Positions 43,974 to 53,152 are shown, counted from the first letter of the stretch. The stretch: DNA of 64,000 bases from Flavobacterium sp. ZT3R18 (GCF_007097385.1 NZ_VJZS01000009.1:1-64000); one strand, 5' to 3'. Notes: a model not told the origin generated them from the letters alone. Numbers and translations are program-made.

Positions 43974-45458
43974 ATGGAACAAAAATTAAGTTTAGAACAA
44001 ATTCAGAATTTTGAAGGTAAATACCCAAAACAGCTATGGTATTTGTTTATAGTAGAAATGTGGGAACGTTTTTGCTTTTATGGAATGCGGGGTGTTCTAA
44101 CTTTTTTTATGGTCGATCAACTTTTGTTAAAAGATGAGGCCGCTAATTTGCAATACGGAGCCATTCAGGCTTTTGTTTATGCTTTTACTTTTATTGGAGG
44201 TATTTTTGCCGACAAAATTTTAGGTTTTAGAAAATCTCTGTTTTTTGGGGGTATCGTTATGATTTTAGGAAATCTATTGATTGCTTTCTCTCCTCAAACC
44301 CTTTTTTATTATGGGATTGCCTTTTCTATAATTGGAACAGGTTTCTTTAAGCCTAATATTTCTTCAATGGTTGGAGAACTTTATCATGCCGATGACCATA
44401 GAAGGGATGCGGGATACGGAATGTTTTATGCAGGTATAAATATTGGAGGTCTTTTAGGAGGTGCTTTGTGTATTTATTTGGGTAAATATTATTCGTGGTC
44501 TTGGTGTTTTCTTTCTGCCGCGATCGTTATGATTTTGGGCTTAGTTACTTTTTTATTGACTAAAAAACATTTAGGGCCTATTGGGGATTCGCCTTTATTG
44601 AATTTGTCTGCTAATAAAAGAAAATTTAGGGAGATTGCTGTTTATGCAGGTTCGTTGTTAAGTATTCCATTTATTTTTATAATGGTTAAGAATACCGATT
44701 TTACCGATTATTTTATGTGTACAATTGGGGTGATTGCAGTGCTGTATTTTGCTTTTGAAGTGTATAATTTGGGAGATAATAAATTGCGTAAAAAGTTACT
44801 TGCAGCTTTTGTTTTTATCTTTTTCTATTTTGTTTTTAATTCCATTTACGAACAAAGCGGGGGGTCATTATCTCTTTTTGCTAAAGACAATTTGAGTCAT
44901 AGTCTTTTGTTTTTCAACATTGATCCAAATGTTGTTAACAATAGTTCGAATTCTTTATTTGTTATTATTTTTAGTCCAATTTTAGGGCTGCTTTGGTTGT
45001 GGCTTGCCAAAAAGAAATTAGAGCCTAATACAATTGTTAAATTTGGTATTGGTTTCTTATTCCTTGGAGCCTCTTTCTATTTGTTCTACTACACGCGCTT
45101 TTTTGCTAATGTCGAAGGAATTACATCATTGAATATTTTTACTTTTGCTTATTTAGTAACCACCATTGGTGAGCTTTGTTTGGGGCCTATTGGAATGTCT
45201 ATTATCACTAAATTGTCTCCTAAAAGGCTTTTTGGAATGATGATGGGATTGTGGTTTTTGGCTTCAGCTTTTGGTCAATTTGCAGCAGGTAAATTGGGTG
45301 CCGAAATGGCTAAGGCAAACACTGGAACAACTTTAGTATCAAAATTGCAATCATATACTGAAGGGTATTACCAATTAGCAATATATTCTCTTATAGCGGG
45401 AGCGGTTTTAATTCTAATGGTGCCAATAATGAAAAAATTAATGCACGAAGTAAGATAG
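43974..45458 (+). CDS. POT-family proton-coupled oligopeptide transporter (2)
   Basis: This 494-residue peptide symporter has EMWERFCFYGMRGVLTFFMV, GTGFFKPNISSMVGELYH, YAGINIGGLLGGALC, and a second PTR2 region NSIYEQSGGSLSLF. It ends in a C-terminus like that of the first (MKKLMHEVR versus MKKMMHGVR). Despite these shared motifs the rest of the protein differs widely from the gene at 42181, so the pair are old paralogues and may differ in peptide preference. It is separated from the first by a terminator and about 35 bases. Confidence 0.93.
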   Translation: MEQKLSLEQIQNFEGKYPKQLWYLFIVEMWERFCFYGMRGVLTFFMVDQLLLKDEAANLQYGAIQAFVYAFTFIGGIFADKILGFRKSLFFGGIVMILGNLLIAFSPQTLFYYGIAFSIIGTGFFKPNISSMVGELYHADDHRRDAGYGMFYAGINIGGLLGGALCIYLGKYYSWSWCFLSAAIVMILGLVTFLLTKKHLGPIGDSPLLNLSANKRKFREIAVYAGSLLSIPFIFIMVKNTDFTDYFMCTIGVIAVLYFAFEVYNLGDNKLRKKLLAAFVFIFFYFVFNSIYEQSGGSLSLFAKDNLSHSLLFFNIDPNVVNNSSNSLFVIIFSPILGLLWLWLAKKKLEPNTIVKFGIGFLFLGASFYLFYYTRFFANVEGITSLNIFTFAYLVTTIGELCLGPIGMSIITKLSPKRLFGMMMGLWFLASAFGQFAAGKLGAEMAKANTGTTLVSKLQSYTEGYYQLAIYSLIAGAVLILMVPIMKKLMHEVR

Positions 45459-45583
45459 CCAACGCATTTTGGTATTATTTTTGTTTAAATTTGTGAAGCA
45501 GAAATCGATTAGAGAATAGGAAAAAGAAAGGTTTTTAACTTTTCCAGATTCTATTTTACTTTAAAAAATTAAAAAATAAACAA

Positions 45584-46084
45584 ATGAAGAAAGTATTTTT
45601 GATAACATTGTTCTTAATTGGAGGACTTGCGATACAAGCTCAAGAGTTAAAGTGGTACACCAATGTAAAAGAAGCCATCAAAGTTTCGAATAAAAAGAAA
45701 AAACCGTTAATGTTATTCTTTACGGGAAGTGATTGGTGTGGGTGGTGTATTCGTTTGCAAAATGAAGTGCTCAAAACACCCGAATTTAACAAATGGGCCC
45801 AAGAAAGTGTTATTCTTGTTGAATTGGATTTTCCTAGAAGAACTGCCCAATCAGATGAGATTAAAAAACAAAATGACGAGTTGCAACAAGCTTTTGGAGT
45901 ACAAGGTTTTCCAACTGTTTATTTTGCAAATGCAACTGTTAACAAAGAGGGGAAAGTTAATTTTGAAGGATTAGGGAGTACCGGTTATGTTGCAGGTGGA
46001 CCAACAGCTTGGTTAGCCGTGGCGGATCCTTTTGTTAAAAATTCTGCTTTGAAAGGAAAATCCAAAAAATCTAAAAAAGATTAA
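45584..46084 (+). CDS. Secreted thioredoxin-fold protein (WCGWC)
   Basis: This 166-residue protein has a signal peptide (MKKVFLITLFLIGGLAIQAQ) and a DUF255/thioredoxin-like domain. FTGSDWCGWCIRLQNEVL (CxxC active site, about residues 50-53) is followed by ELDFPRRTAQSDEIKKQND, and FGVQGFPTVYFAN carries the cis-Pro segment. The tail is lysine-rich (LKGKSKKSKKD). It should act as a periplasmic thiol-disulfide oxidoreductase. Its client is unknown. It follows the peptide transporter gene by 125 bases, and its terminator lies inside comEC on the other strand. Confidence 0.87.
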   Translation: MKKVFLITLFLIGGLAIQAQELKWYTNVKEAIKVSNKKKKPLMLFFTGSDWCGWCIRLQNEVLKTPEFNKWAQESVILVELDFPRRTAQSDEIKKQNDELQQAFGVQGFPTVYFANATVNKEGKVNFEGLGSTGYVAGGPTAWLAVADPFVKNSALKGKSKKSKKD

Positions 46085-46095
46085 ATTAAATTCGT

Positions 46096-48147
46096 TTAAT
46101 TGATTGTATAGAATCCCTTTTCACTTGTTGAGTGAAAAGGGATTTTTTGTTGGGTACACGTCTGCTTCCAACGTTTTTGAATGGTTTTAAAATTCGATCC
46201 ATCGGCAACTATAATTTTGGGTTTTATACTTTGTAATACTCGGTCTAGATTGACTCTTGTTGATTGTGTGAGTAGTAAAACATCGGGTTGTATGGTTTTT
46301 GGATAAACCATAGAACTGTCAAGGATCAGTATTTTATTTCCTTTAAAATAAATGATATTTTGTAATTGCCTTTTATGTTTTAATGTGCAAAAATTTCCTG
46401 AAAGATAGGAGGAAATAAGATTGTTCTTTTGGTATGTTTTCAAAAGGCTGTCATTGGCATACAAAGTGGTGTTGAAGCCATTTCGTTCCAGTAGTAAAGT
46501 ATTCTTTTTGGTATTAAAAACAACAAATTCTTCTTGATTTTGTACATCCCATTTTGTTTTTATACTCGAAATTTGCAGTGCTACAATTGTAATTAATACG
46601 AATGCCAGACTTTTAAAATTTGGTTTTTTAAACCAAATTACCATTGCAATTAGTACGAGGTATCCCGTTATTAGGAGTGAAGTATTTAGCGAAATGTCTT
46701 TGATGACGAAGGATTCGAATGAGGCAATTGTGTTTATGATTTTATCCAAATAAAAGATGCTTATTTCTAAAGCTTTGGCCGGATAAAAAGGAACCCAATT
46801 GAATGCCGCTAAAACCATGACCAAAACGCCTAGACTCATTATGAAACCCAGAAGCGGAATCACAATCAAGTTGGTCACAAAGAACAATCCGGGAAATTGA
46901 TGAAAGTAATAGATGCTTAAGGGTAAAGTTCCGATTTGTGCAGCAAAAGAAACCGTTAGTAGATCCCAAATGTATTTTTGGACTTTGTTCTTTGGTATCC
47001 AAAGCTTTGCCAAAAGCGGCTGTAGCCAGATTATAAAGAACAAGGCGATATAACTCAGTTGAAACCCAACATCGAACAAGAAGGAAGGTTGAAACAGTAA
47101 AATAAGTAAAATGGAAACGAGTAAAGTATGATAAATATTGACACTTCTTCTTAAAAACAGTCCAATAGCAACAAAGGAAAACATCGTAACGGAACGCAAC
47201 ACTGATGGTGCTAAACCCGCAAGTATTCCAAAAAGCGACAAAGAGAACAATGTTACAATTAGTTTAACGAAAGAACCTCGTTTAGAATTGGGTAACGGTT
47301 TTAGAATAAAAGTTACAAACAGCAATATAAAACCAATATGCAATCCCGAAACCGATAAGATATGAACGGCACCAGCGTATTGATAATCCCGAATTATATC
47401 TGGCGAAATATCTTGCTGTTGCCCCAAAATTAGTGCTACGGCTACGTTTAGCTCTGCTACATGAAAATTGCTTTTATTTAAATTCTCAATAATTCGTGTT
47501 CTTAATTTGGAGGCATAATACCAAATATCCTTTTCGATTTCAGTACTTATCTTTATTTCATTCGGCTCGGCATAGAGTTGAGCGTAAATTTGTTTGTTGT
47601 CTAAGTATTTTTGGTAATCAAATTGGTTTGGATTTTTTTGAACAGTGTTTTTGTAGAGTAATCCATCTATTTTTAAGCGATTACCAATTTTAAAAGTATG
47701 GTTTAAGCTGTCTCTTCGGATGTTGAGGAGTATTCTTCCTGTAGCGTTTTCTTGGTCTATTGTATGGAGTAGGGCAATGTAGCGTTCGTTAAAATTGGAC
47801 CCTTTTAGTTTTTCTCTTAAGGTTACGGTAAAAGTGTGGCTTTTCTCAAAGATGGTTGCATGATGTGTGTAATTGTTCTGTTGGTAGGAATCGGTGTGGA
47901 TGATTTGTGTAGTGGCTCCGATGGAAAAGGCAAGTAGTGATGTTGCTATTCCAAAAAGGGCTAAGGATTTTGTGTTTGTTTTGCTTGAATAATAGGTTCC
48001 GATAAAAAGGAGCGTAGTCCCGATAGCTATCGGGATAGCAAGAAAAATGAATGTTGTCGAAGGAATTGGTTTTAGGAAATAGGCGAGTAGTATACCCAAA
48101 ATAAAGGCGATTGTAATTCTTGCTAATGGGAATTGTAGTACTTTCAT
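46096..48147 (-). CDS. comEC: ComEC/Rec2-type DNA uptake channel protein
   Basis: This 683-residue inner-membrane protein of the ComEC/Rec2 family carries single-stranded DNA across the membrane in competent bacteria. It has N-terminal helices, an OB-like soluble DUF4131 region (about residues 90-190, GRILLNIRRDSL, GNRLKIDGLLYK), then the competence domain with YAGAVHILSVSGLHIGF and about eight helices. The metallo-beta-lactamase tail seen in longer members is reduced to a short C-terminal region without metal motifs. The ATG at 48147 (MKVLQFPLARI) is preferred over a TTG at 48162. A palindromic repeat is embedded near the 5' end of the gene. Confidence 0.88.
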   Translation of the reverse strand: MKVLQFPLARITIAFILGILLAYFLKPIPSTTFIFLAIPIAIGTTLLFIGTYYSSKTNTKSLALFGIATSLLAFSIGATTQIIHTDSYQQNNYTHHATIFEKSHTFTVTLREKLKGSNFNERYIALLHTIDQENATGRILLNIRRDSLNHTFKIGNRLKIDGLLYKNTVQKNPNQFDYQKYLDNKQIYAQLYAEPNEIKISTEIEKDIWYYASKLRTRIIENLNKSNFHVAELNVAVALILGQQQDISPDIIRDYQYAGAVHILSVSGLHIGFILLFVTFILKPLPNSKRGSFVKLIVTLFSLSLFGILAGLAPSVLRSVTMFSFVAIGLFLRRSVNIYHTLLVSILLILLFQPSFLFDVGFQLSYIALFFIIWLQPLLAKLWIPKNKVQKYIWDLLTVSFAAQIGTLPLSIYYFHQFPGLFFVTNLIVIPLLGFIMSLGVLVMVLAAFNWVPFYPAKALEISIFYLDKIINTIASFESFVIKDISLNTSLLITGYLVLIAMVIWFKKPNFKSLAFVLITIVALQISSIKTKWDVQNQEEFVVFNTKKNTLLLERNGFNTTLYANDSLLKTYQKNNLISSYLSGNFCTLKHKRQLQNIIYFKGNKILILDSSMVYPKTIQPDVLLLTQSTRVNLDRVLQSIKPKIIVADGSNFKTIQKRWKQTCTQQKIPFHSTSEKGFYTIN
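46112..46148 (+). terminator. Terminator of the thioredoxin-fold gene inside comEC
   Basis: The perfect 14-bp stem aatcccttttcact / agtgaaaagggatt has a five-base loop and a T run on the plus strand. It starts 28 bases after the thioredoxin gene's stop codon, yet is made of comEC codons on the minus strand, encoding its last residues (IPFHSTSEKGF). Confidence 0.88.
48015..48037. repeat. tagtcccgatagctatcggga repeat copy inside comEC
   Basis: The perfect 18-bp palindrome tcccgatagctatcggga plus flanking tag matches the start of the intergenic repeats at 33088 and 63369. Here it is translated in comEC as AIPIAIGT in a hydrophobic segment. Confidence 0.75.
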
Positions 48148-48327
48148 ATTACCAAAGTACAAATATTTTGTAAGAAATAATGCTTTTTTTAGCTATGATT
48201 TTTATGGGAGTCTTTAATTATTAGGATTTTGTGAATTTGCATAGAAAAATTGGCACGTAGATCTAGAAGATTTACGCAGATTTTAAAACTAACGATATCG
48301 TAACTATTTAGATTATTGCTTATTTTG

Positions 48328-48460
48328 AATTGCCTCCAGCTTTAGCTGGAGGTATAATGAATGAATGTCAAATTGGCTTTAGCCAAAAAGCATGCTGTTT
48401 TGGCTGAAGCCATCATATAACATGCCAATTTTATTCCCCCAGCTAAAGCTGGAGGCAATT
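48328..48460. repeat. 133-bp repeat with aattgcctccagctttagctgg ends
   Basis: This lies in the 48148-48485 gap, which has no gene. The terminal inverted repeats at 48328-48349 and 48439-48460 are 22 bp and perfectly complementary. Each contains the palindrome ccagctttagctgg. Inside is a further hairpin (tggctttagccaaaa / ttttggctgaagcca). This is a cruciform-capable non-coding repeat of Flavobacterium type. Confidence 0.85.
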
Positions 48461-48485
48461 GATGTATTGAAAACAGATGTTTGAA

Positions 48486-49598
48486 TTACTTTATAGTATC
48501 AACAATTAATTGTGCTGTTTTTTTACTGGCACCTATTCCGCCTAGTTTTTCTTCTAGTAAATCGTAGTTTTCGAGAAGTGTTTTACGATAGTTGGGCTCT
48601 AGAATTTTGGTCAATTCTTCCCGAATGCGTTTGGTGGAGCAGTCGTCTTGAATTAATTCGGTTACTACTTCTCTGTCCATGATTAGGTTGACGAGCGAAA
48701 TGTATTTTAGCGTAATAATGCGTTTGGCGATTTGGTATGATGCCCAACTGCCTTTGTAGCAAACCACTTCGGGAACTTTAAAAAGTGCGGTTTCTAGTGT
48801 TGCTGTGCCTGAGGTAACCAATGCAGCGGTGGAATTACGCAATAAAGCATAGGTTTTATTCGAGATGAATTTTATGTTTTCGCTAGAAATGAAAGGCTTA
48901 TAAAATGAAAATTCCTGACTTGGCGCACCCGCAATTACAAATTGATAATCGGGGAAATCGGTAACAACGCTTAACATCACGGACAGCATTTTGCTGATTT
49001 CTTGTTGTCGGCTTCCCGGTAAAATGGCAATGATTGGCTTTTCGGACAATCGGTTTTCGGTTCTAAAAGTATTGGCGTCAATACCGGATTGATTGTGAAT
49101 GGCATCAATTAATGGATGGCCTACAAATTCAACAGGGAACTGATGTTTGACTTCGTAGAAATCTTTTTCGAAGGGTAAAATCACGTACATTTTGTCTATG
49201 TCGTGTTTTATGGCAGTGATTCTGTTTTCTTTCCAAGCCCAAATTTGAGGAGAAATATAGTAATGGTTTTTATATCCGGATTGTTTGGCCCATTTGGCGA
49301 TTCGCATATTAAAACCTGGATAATCGATATAAATGATGACGTCTGGATTGAATTGCGTAATGTCGTTTTTACAAATCTTAATGTTGTTTAAAATGGTTTT
49401 CAGATTGAAAATCACTTCAATAAAACCCATAAATGCCAATTCACGATAGTGTTTTACTAGAGTACCACCTACATTTTGCATCAAATCACCACCCCAAAAA
49501 CGGATGTCAGCATTTGGATCTTTTTCATAGAGTGCTTTCATTAAATTGGATCCATGTAAATCGCCTGAAGCTTCTCCTGCAATAATGTAATATTTCAT
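48486..49598 (-). CDS. lpxB: Lipid-A-disaccharide synthase
   Basis: This 370-residue peripheral inner-membrane GT19 glycosyltransferase joins UDP-diacylglucosamine and lipid X in lipid A synthesis. Signatures are YYIAGEASGDLHGSNLMKAL at the start, DYPGFNMRIAKWAK, YYISPQIWAWKENR, AILPGSRQQEISKML (donor site) and the C-terminal ALVTSGTATLETALFKVPEV plus VCYKGSWASYQIAKRI. Length is normal. It is downstream of surE and a small membrane protein on the same strand, with a candidate promoter of its own in between. Confidence 0.96.
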   Translation of the reverse strand: MKYYIIAGEASGDLHGSNLMKALYEKDPNADIRFWGGDLMQNVGGTLVKHYRELAFMGFIEVIFNLKTILNNIKICKNDITQFNPDVIIYIDYPGFNMRIAKWAKQSGYKNHYYISPQIWAWKENRITAIKHDIDKMYVILPFEKDFYEVKHQFPVEFVGHPLIDAIHNQSGIDANTFRTENRLSEKPIIAILPGSRQQEISKMLSVMLSVVTDFPDYQFVIAGAPSQEFSFYKPFISSENIKFISNKTYALLRNSTAALVTSGTATLETALFKVPEVVCYKGSWASYQIAKRIITLKYISLVNLIMDREVVTELIQDDCSTKRIREELTKILEPNYRKTLLENYDLLEEKLGGIGASKKTAQLIVDTIK

Positions 49599-49664
49599 TT
49601 TTTTTGAATTAAAAGTAGTAAAAACAACTCAATGGGAGCTGATTTAGGTTTGTTTTCAGATCTA

Positions 49665-49699
49665 CAAATATAGTATTTATTCTTTTTTAAAGAAACAAA
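49665..49699 (-). promoter_or_regulatory. Candidate promoter of lpxB
   Basis: On the minus strand TTTG (49696-49699), 23 bases and TATATTTG (49665-49672) match the consensus at the long end of the allowed spacing. It overlaps the 3' end of the small upstream gene and starts lpxB transcription about 60 bases before its ATG. Confidence 0.5.
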
Positions 49700-49959
49700 G
49701 TGATAATAGTCAGTAGAATAACTGCCAAAACGACACCTCTTGCCATGAGCTCTTTATTCATTTTTAGTAAAATGCCAAAAGCAATTAAATCAAGTATGGA
49801 ACCTAGAGTGACTATTTTTCCGAGGTGACCTTGGTATTTCATTAATTGCAGTCCAGCGATAAAATCCGAGTGAACTGCAAAGGTAATGTAGAGGAACATT
49901 CCCAAGATAGAAGCCAAGATTCCGATGGTGAATCCGATGAGTAAGTCTATTTTATTCAT
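49687..49959 (-). CDS. Small membrane protein between surE and lpxB
   Basis: The 90-residue protein has three hydrophobic segments (DLLIGFTIGILASILGMFLYITF, IVTLGSILDLIAFGILL and VVLAVILLTIITLF, about residues 4-26, 50-66 and 76-89). I do not recognise a characterised family. The ATG at 49959 shares the ATGA overlap with the surE stop codon (plus positions 49956-49959), so translation is coupled to surE. Its place beside lpxB hints at an envelope role, but this is only context. Confidence 0.75.
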   Translation of the reverse strand: MNKIDLLIGFTIGILASILGMFLYITFAVHSDFIAGLQLMKYQGHLGKIVTLGSILDLIAFGILLKMNKELMARGVVLAVILLTIITLFL

Positions 49960-50732
49960 TTCCAATCTCTATTGGTTAAGTTTTGGATGGCATGATGCGC
50001 CGTCAGATCAAATTGCACAGGAACTATAGAAACATATCCGTTTGCAAGCGCCCATTCGTCGGTATCTTCGCCTTTGTCTTGATTGACAAATTCCCCAGTA
50101 AGCCAGTAATAATCTTTGCCTTGTGGGGTTTTTCGTTTGTCGAATTTTTCCATCCAAATGGCATTCGCTTGACGGCAAATTTTGATTCCTTTGATTTCTT
50201 TTTCTTTTAATTTGGGAAAATTCACATTCAAAATCACCCCTTCTGGGAGTTTCTTGTTCAGAACCTCTAATGTGATATTTTTGATATAGGATTTAATTTG
50301 CTCAAAGTCGGCATCCCAATCATAATCTAATAAAGAAAAACCAATAGCTTGAATGCCTTCGATTCCTGCTTCTACAGCGGCACTCATGGTTCCGGAATAG
50401 ATAACATTTATAGAAGAGTTGGATCCGTGATTGATGCCAGAAACGCAAAGATCTGGCTTTCGTTTCAGAATTTCATGCACCGCTATTTTTACACAATCTA
50501 CAGGTGTCCCGGAGCAGCTGTATTCTATAATTGAATCAGTTTCTTTTGAAATTTTATTGAGATGTAGTGTGTTATTAATGGTGATGGCATGTCCCATTGC
50601 GCTTTGTGGTTTGTCTGGAGCTACGACAATTACCTCTCCTATCTCTGACATAACAGTAATTAAAGCTCTTATTCCCGGTGCTGAAACGCCATCGTCATTC
50701 GTTATTAGTATTAAAGGTCTTTCAATTTTCAT
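49956..50732 (-). CDS. surE: 5'/3'-nucleotidase SurE
   Basis: This 258-residue metal-dependent survival-protein phosphatase is cytosolic. Conserved parts are LITNDDGVSAPGIRALI (metal-binding Asp pair), PDKPQSAMGHAITI, CSGTPVDCVKIA, CVSGINHGSNSSINVIYSGT (metal-binding Asn and the SGT loop) and AAVEAGIEGIQAIGFSL. It hydrolyses nucleoside monophosphates in general. It is first in the surE-small protein-lpxB unit and divergent from the first prc gene. Confidence 0.95.
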   Translation of the reverse strand: MKIERPLILITNDDGVSAPGIRALITVMSEIGEVIVVAPDKPQSAMGHAITINNTLHLNKISKETDSIIEYSCSGTPVDCVKIAVHEILKRKPDLCVSGINHGSNSSINVIYSGTMSAAVEAGIEGIQAIGFSLLDYDWDADFEQIKSYIKNITLEVLNKKLPEGVILNVNFPKLKEKEIKGIKICRQANAIWMEKFDKRKTPQGKDYYWLTGEFVNQDKGEDTDEWALANGYVSIVPVQFDLTAHHAIQNLTNRDWK

Positions 50733-50868
50733 TGGTGTTGTATTTAAAAAAAAGAATTGTTGATAAAATTTGACTTCTTGAACAAATGTAGTAACACAAA
50801 ATCTTATATTGCGAACAAATAAAATATATTTTTCAAGCTGATTTATTCAAGTTGGGAATTCTATTTTA

Positions 50869-50876
50869 TATCTTTA
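50869..50876 (+). promoter_or_regulatory. -7 box (TATCTTTA) of prc copy 1
   Basis: TATCTTTAAC lies about 90 bases before the preferred ATG. The same string, followed by related leader sequence ending in gtttttaatgtaa, occurs before copy 2 at 53309. Confidence 0.45.
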
Positions 50877-50963
50877 ACAAAAAATTATGTAGCAATCTAG
50901 AGGGCTGGCATGGTTTTTAATGTAACTTTAGATAAAAAATTGATGAATCCTATTATTAGATTT

Positions 50964-53120
50964 ATGAAAAGAAATTATAAAATACTCATAGCAGTGGTAT
51001 GTCTTTCGGCTACCTTATTTGCATTTACGATTAACTCAAAAAAAGAAGTAGATCCGGATAGAGATAAGTTACTTTTGGAGCTTTTGACTTTTGTAATAGA
51101 AAAAGGACACTACAATCCTGCCGCGATAGATGATGTTTTTTCAAAAGGGGTTTATAAAGATTATATTGTTGCCTTGGATCCTTCCAAACGTTTTTTCTTG
51201 CAGTCGGATATTAATGAGTTTTCTAAATTCGAAACAGAAATAGACGATCAGTTAATCAACAAAGATTTGACTTTCTTTAATCTTACCTACGATCGTTTAA
51301 TGCTACGTATGGAAGAAAGCAAAAAAATATTCAAAGAGGTTTTGAGCAAACCTTTTGACTATACTGTTGATGAGGAATTTAATGTAGATTATGATAAAGC
51401 GCCTTATTCAAAAAATACAACCGAGCTTAAGGAAAAATGGAGAAAACAAATAAAGTTATCTACCCTTTCTTCTTTTACAGACAAACAAAAAATCGAAGAA
51501 GATAAAAAAGGGAAAGACCCTAAATATGTTGTGAAGTCTTATGCGGATCTTGAGAAAGAAACACGAGATAGTTCATTGAATTCTTTAAATGAGTCTTTTG
51601 GATTTATGAATGAATTGAAAAGAGATGATTGGTTTACCTTGTACATCAATTCTATTATGTCTCGTTTTGATCCTCATACTTCTTATTTTGCACCAGAAGA
51701 AAAAGAGCGTTTCGATGTCAGTATGAGCGGAAAACTAGAAGGTATTGGAGCTCGTTTGCAAAAGAAAAACGATTATACGGAGATTTCTGAACTGATTTCT
51801 GGAGGTCCGGCTTGGAGAGGAAAGCAATTGGAAGCAGGAGATTTAGTGATGAAAGTTGCCCAAGGTAATGGAGTTCCGGTAGATGTTGTTGGAATGCGTC
51901 TGGATGATGTTGTTAAAAAAATTAAAGGGCCAAAAGGTTCTGAAGTTCGTCTTACCGTTAAAAAAGTAGATGGTACGATTCAAGTTATTTCTATCATTAG
52001 AGATATTGTAGAGATTGAAGAAACGTATGCTAAATCTAGTGTTGTTGATAAAAACGGACTTAAATACGGTGTTATCTATTTGCCTAAATTTTATATTGAT
52101 TTTGAAAATAAAGACGGTAGAGATGCAGGTAAGGATATCGCTCTTGAAGTGGATCGATTGAAGAAAGCTGGAGTAAAAGGAATTGTATTGGATGTTCGTG
52201 ATGATGGCGGTGGATCATTGTCTACTGTTGTTGATATAGCAGGTTTGTTTATTGAGCAAGGACCTATTGTACAAATCAAATCTGCGGGTAAGAAAAAAGA
52301 AATTTTATACGATACCGATAAAAAAATTGAGTGGGACGGACCTTTGGTTATAATGGTTAATGAGTTCTCAGCATCGGCTTCAGAGATTTTGGCAGCCGCC
52401 ATTCAAGATTATAAAAGAGGAATCATCATTGGAAGTAAACAAACTTATGGTAAAGGAACTGTGCAAAATGTAATCGATTTGAATCAATTTGTACGCAACA
52501 GTTCTGCAGGTGATCTTGGAGCATTGAAAACAACCACCCAGAAGTTTTACAGAATAAACGGAGGATCAACTCAATTAGAAGGAGTGAGCAGTGATGTTGT
52601 TATGCCAGATCGATATGCTTATTTAAAAATGGGAGAGCGTGATGAAGAGAATGCTATGCCATGGGATAAAATTGATCCGGCACCTTATGCCGTTTGGAAG
52701 GATTATGCAAAATTTGATCAAGCGATAGCGAATAGTAAAAATAGAATTGAGAAAAACATTCAATTTCAATTGATTGAAGAAAATGCAAAATGGATTGACA
52801 GCCGAAGTGGAGAAAATATATATAGCTTAAATATTGATAAATTTATAGTTGCACAAAACGAAGTTGAAAATTTAGCTAAAAAGTATAAGCCAATAGTAGA
52901 TTACAAAAATAATTTAAAATTTACTTCGTTGCCTTATGAATTAGATGGTATAGCTAAAGATCCTGCTCTAAAAGAAAAGAGAGAAAGATGGCATGAAAGT
53001 TTGTCTAAAGATATTTATGTTGAAGAAGCCTTGAATGTGTTAGATGATTTGCAAATAAAAGCAATTGTAAAAAACAGTATGGTCAGTGAAATTAAAAAAG
53101 GTAAATTAGTTAAATCGTAA
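50964..53120 (+). CDS. Tail-specific protease Prc/Tsp (S41), copy 1
   Basis: This 718-residue exported C-terminal processing peptidase degrades periplasmic proteins from the C-terminus. It has an N-terminal hydrophobic export segment (YKILIAVVCLSATLFAFTI) and a helical Tsp N-terminal region. A PDZ domain follows around residues 250-340 (SGGPAWRGKQLEAGDLVMKV, RLDDVVKKIKGPKGSEVRL). The S41 core holds FSASASEI with catalytic Ser471 and TYGKGTVQ with Lys497. A Tsp-type C-terminal region is present (MPDRYAYLKMGERDEENAM). The ATG at 50964 is chosen because both copies begin MKRNYKIL there; a start at 50910 would add 18 residues not shared by copy 2. Confidence 0.93.
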   Translation: MKRNYKILIAVVCLSATLFAFTINSKKEVDPDRDKLLLELLTFVIEKGHYNPAAIDDVFSKGVYKDYIVALDPSKRFFLQSDINEFSKFETEIDDQLINKDLTFFNLTYDRLMLRMEESKKIFKEVLSKPFDYTVDEEFNVDYDKAPYSKNTTELKEKWRKQIKLSTLSSFTDKQKIEEDKKGKDPKYVVKSYADLEKETRDSSLNSLNESFGFMNELKRDDWFTLYINSIMSRFDPHTSYFAPEEKERFDVSMSGKLEGIGARLQKKNDYTEISELISGGPAWRGKQLEAGDLVMKVAQGNGVPVDVVGMRLDDVVKKIKGPKGSEVRLTVKKVDGTIQVISIIRDIVEIEETYAKSSVVDKNGLKYGVIYLPKFYIDFENKDGRDAGKDIALEVDRLKKAGVKGIVLDVRDDGGGSLSTVVDIAGLFIEQGPIVQIKSAGKKKEILYDTDKKIEWDGPLVIMVNEFSASASEILAAAIQDYKRGIIIGSKQTYGKGTVQNVIDLNQFVRNSSAGDLGALKTTTQKFYRINGGSTQLEGVSSDVVMPDRYAYLKMGERDEENAMPWDKIDPAPYAVWKDYAKFDQAIANSKNRIEKNIQFQLIEENAKWIDSRSGENIYSLNIDKFIVAQNEVENLAKKYKPIVDYKNNLKFTSLPYELDGIAKDPALKEKRERWHESLSKDIYVEEALNVLDDLQIKAIVKNSMVSEIKKGKLVKS

Positions 53121-53152
53121 TAATTCTTTATGATTTTAAAATAGTTATTAGG

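Noticed and set aside
42181..45458. The two POT transporters as a recent tandem duplication like the prc pair
   Set aside because: They share only family motifs; lengths (564 and 494) and most of the sequence differ, so they are old paralogues.
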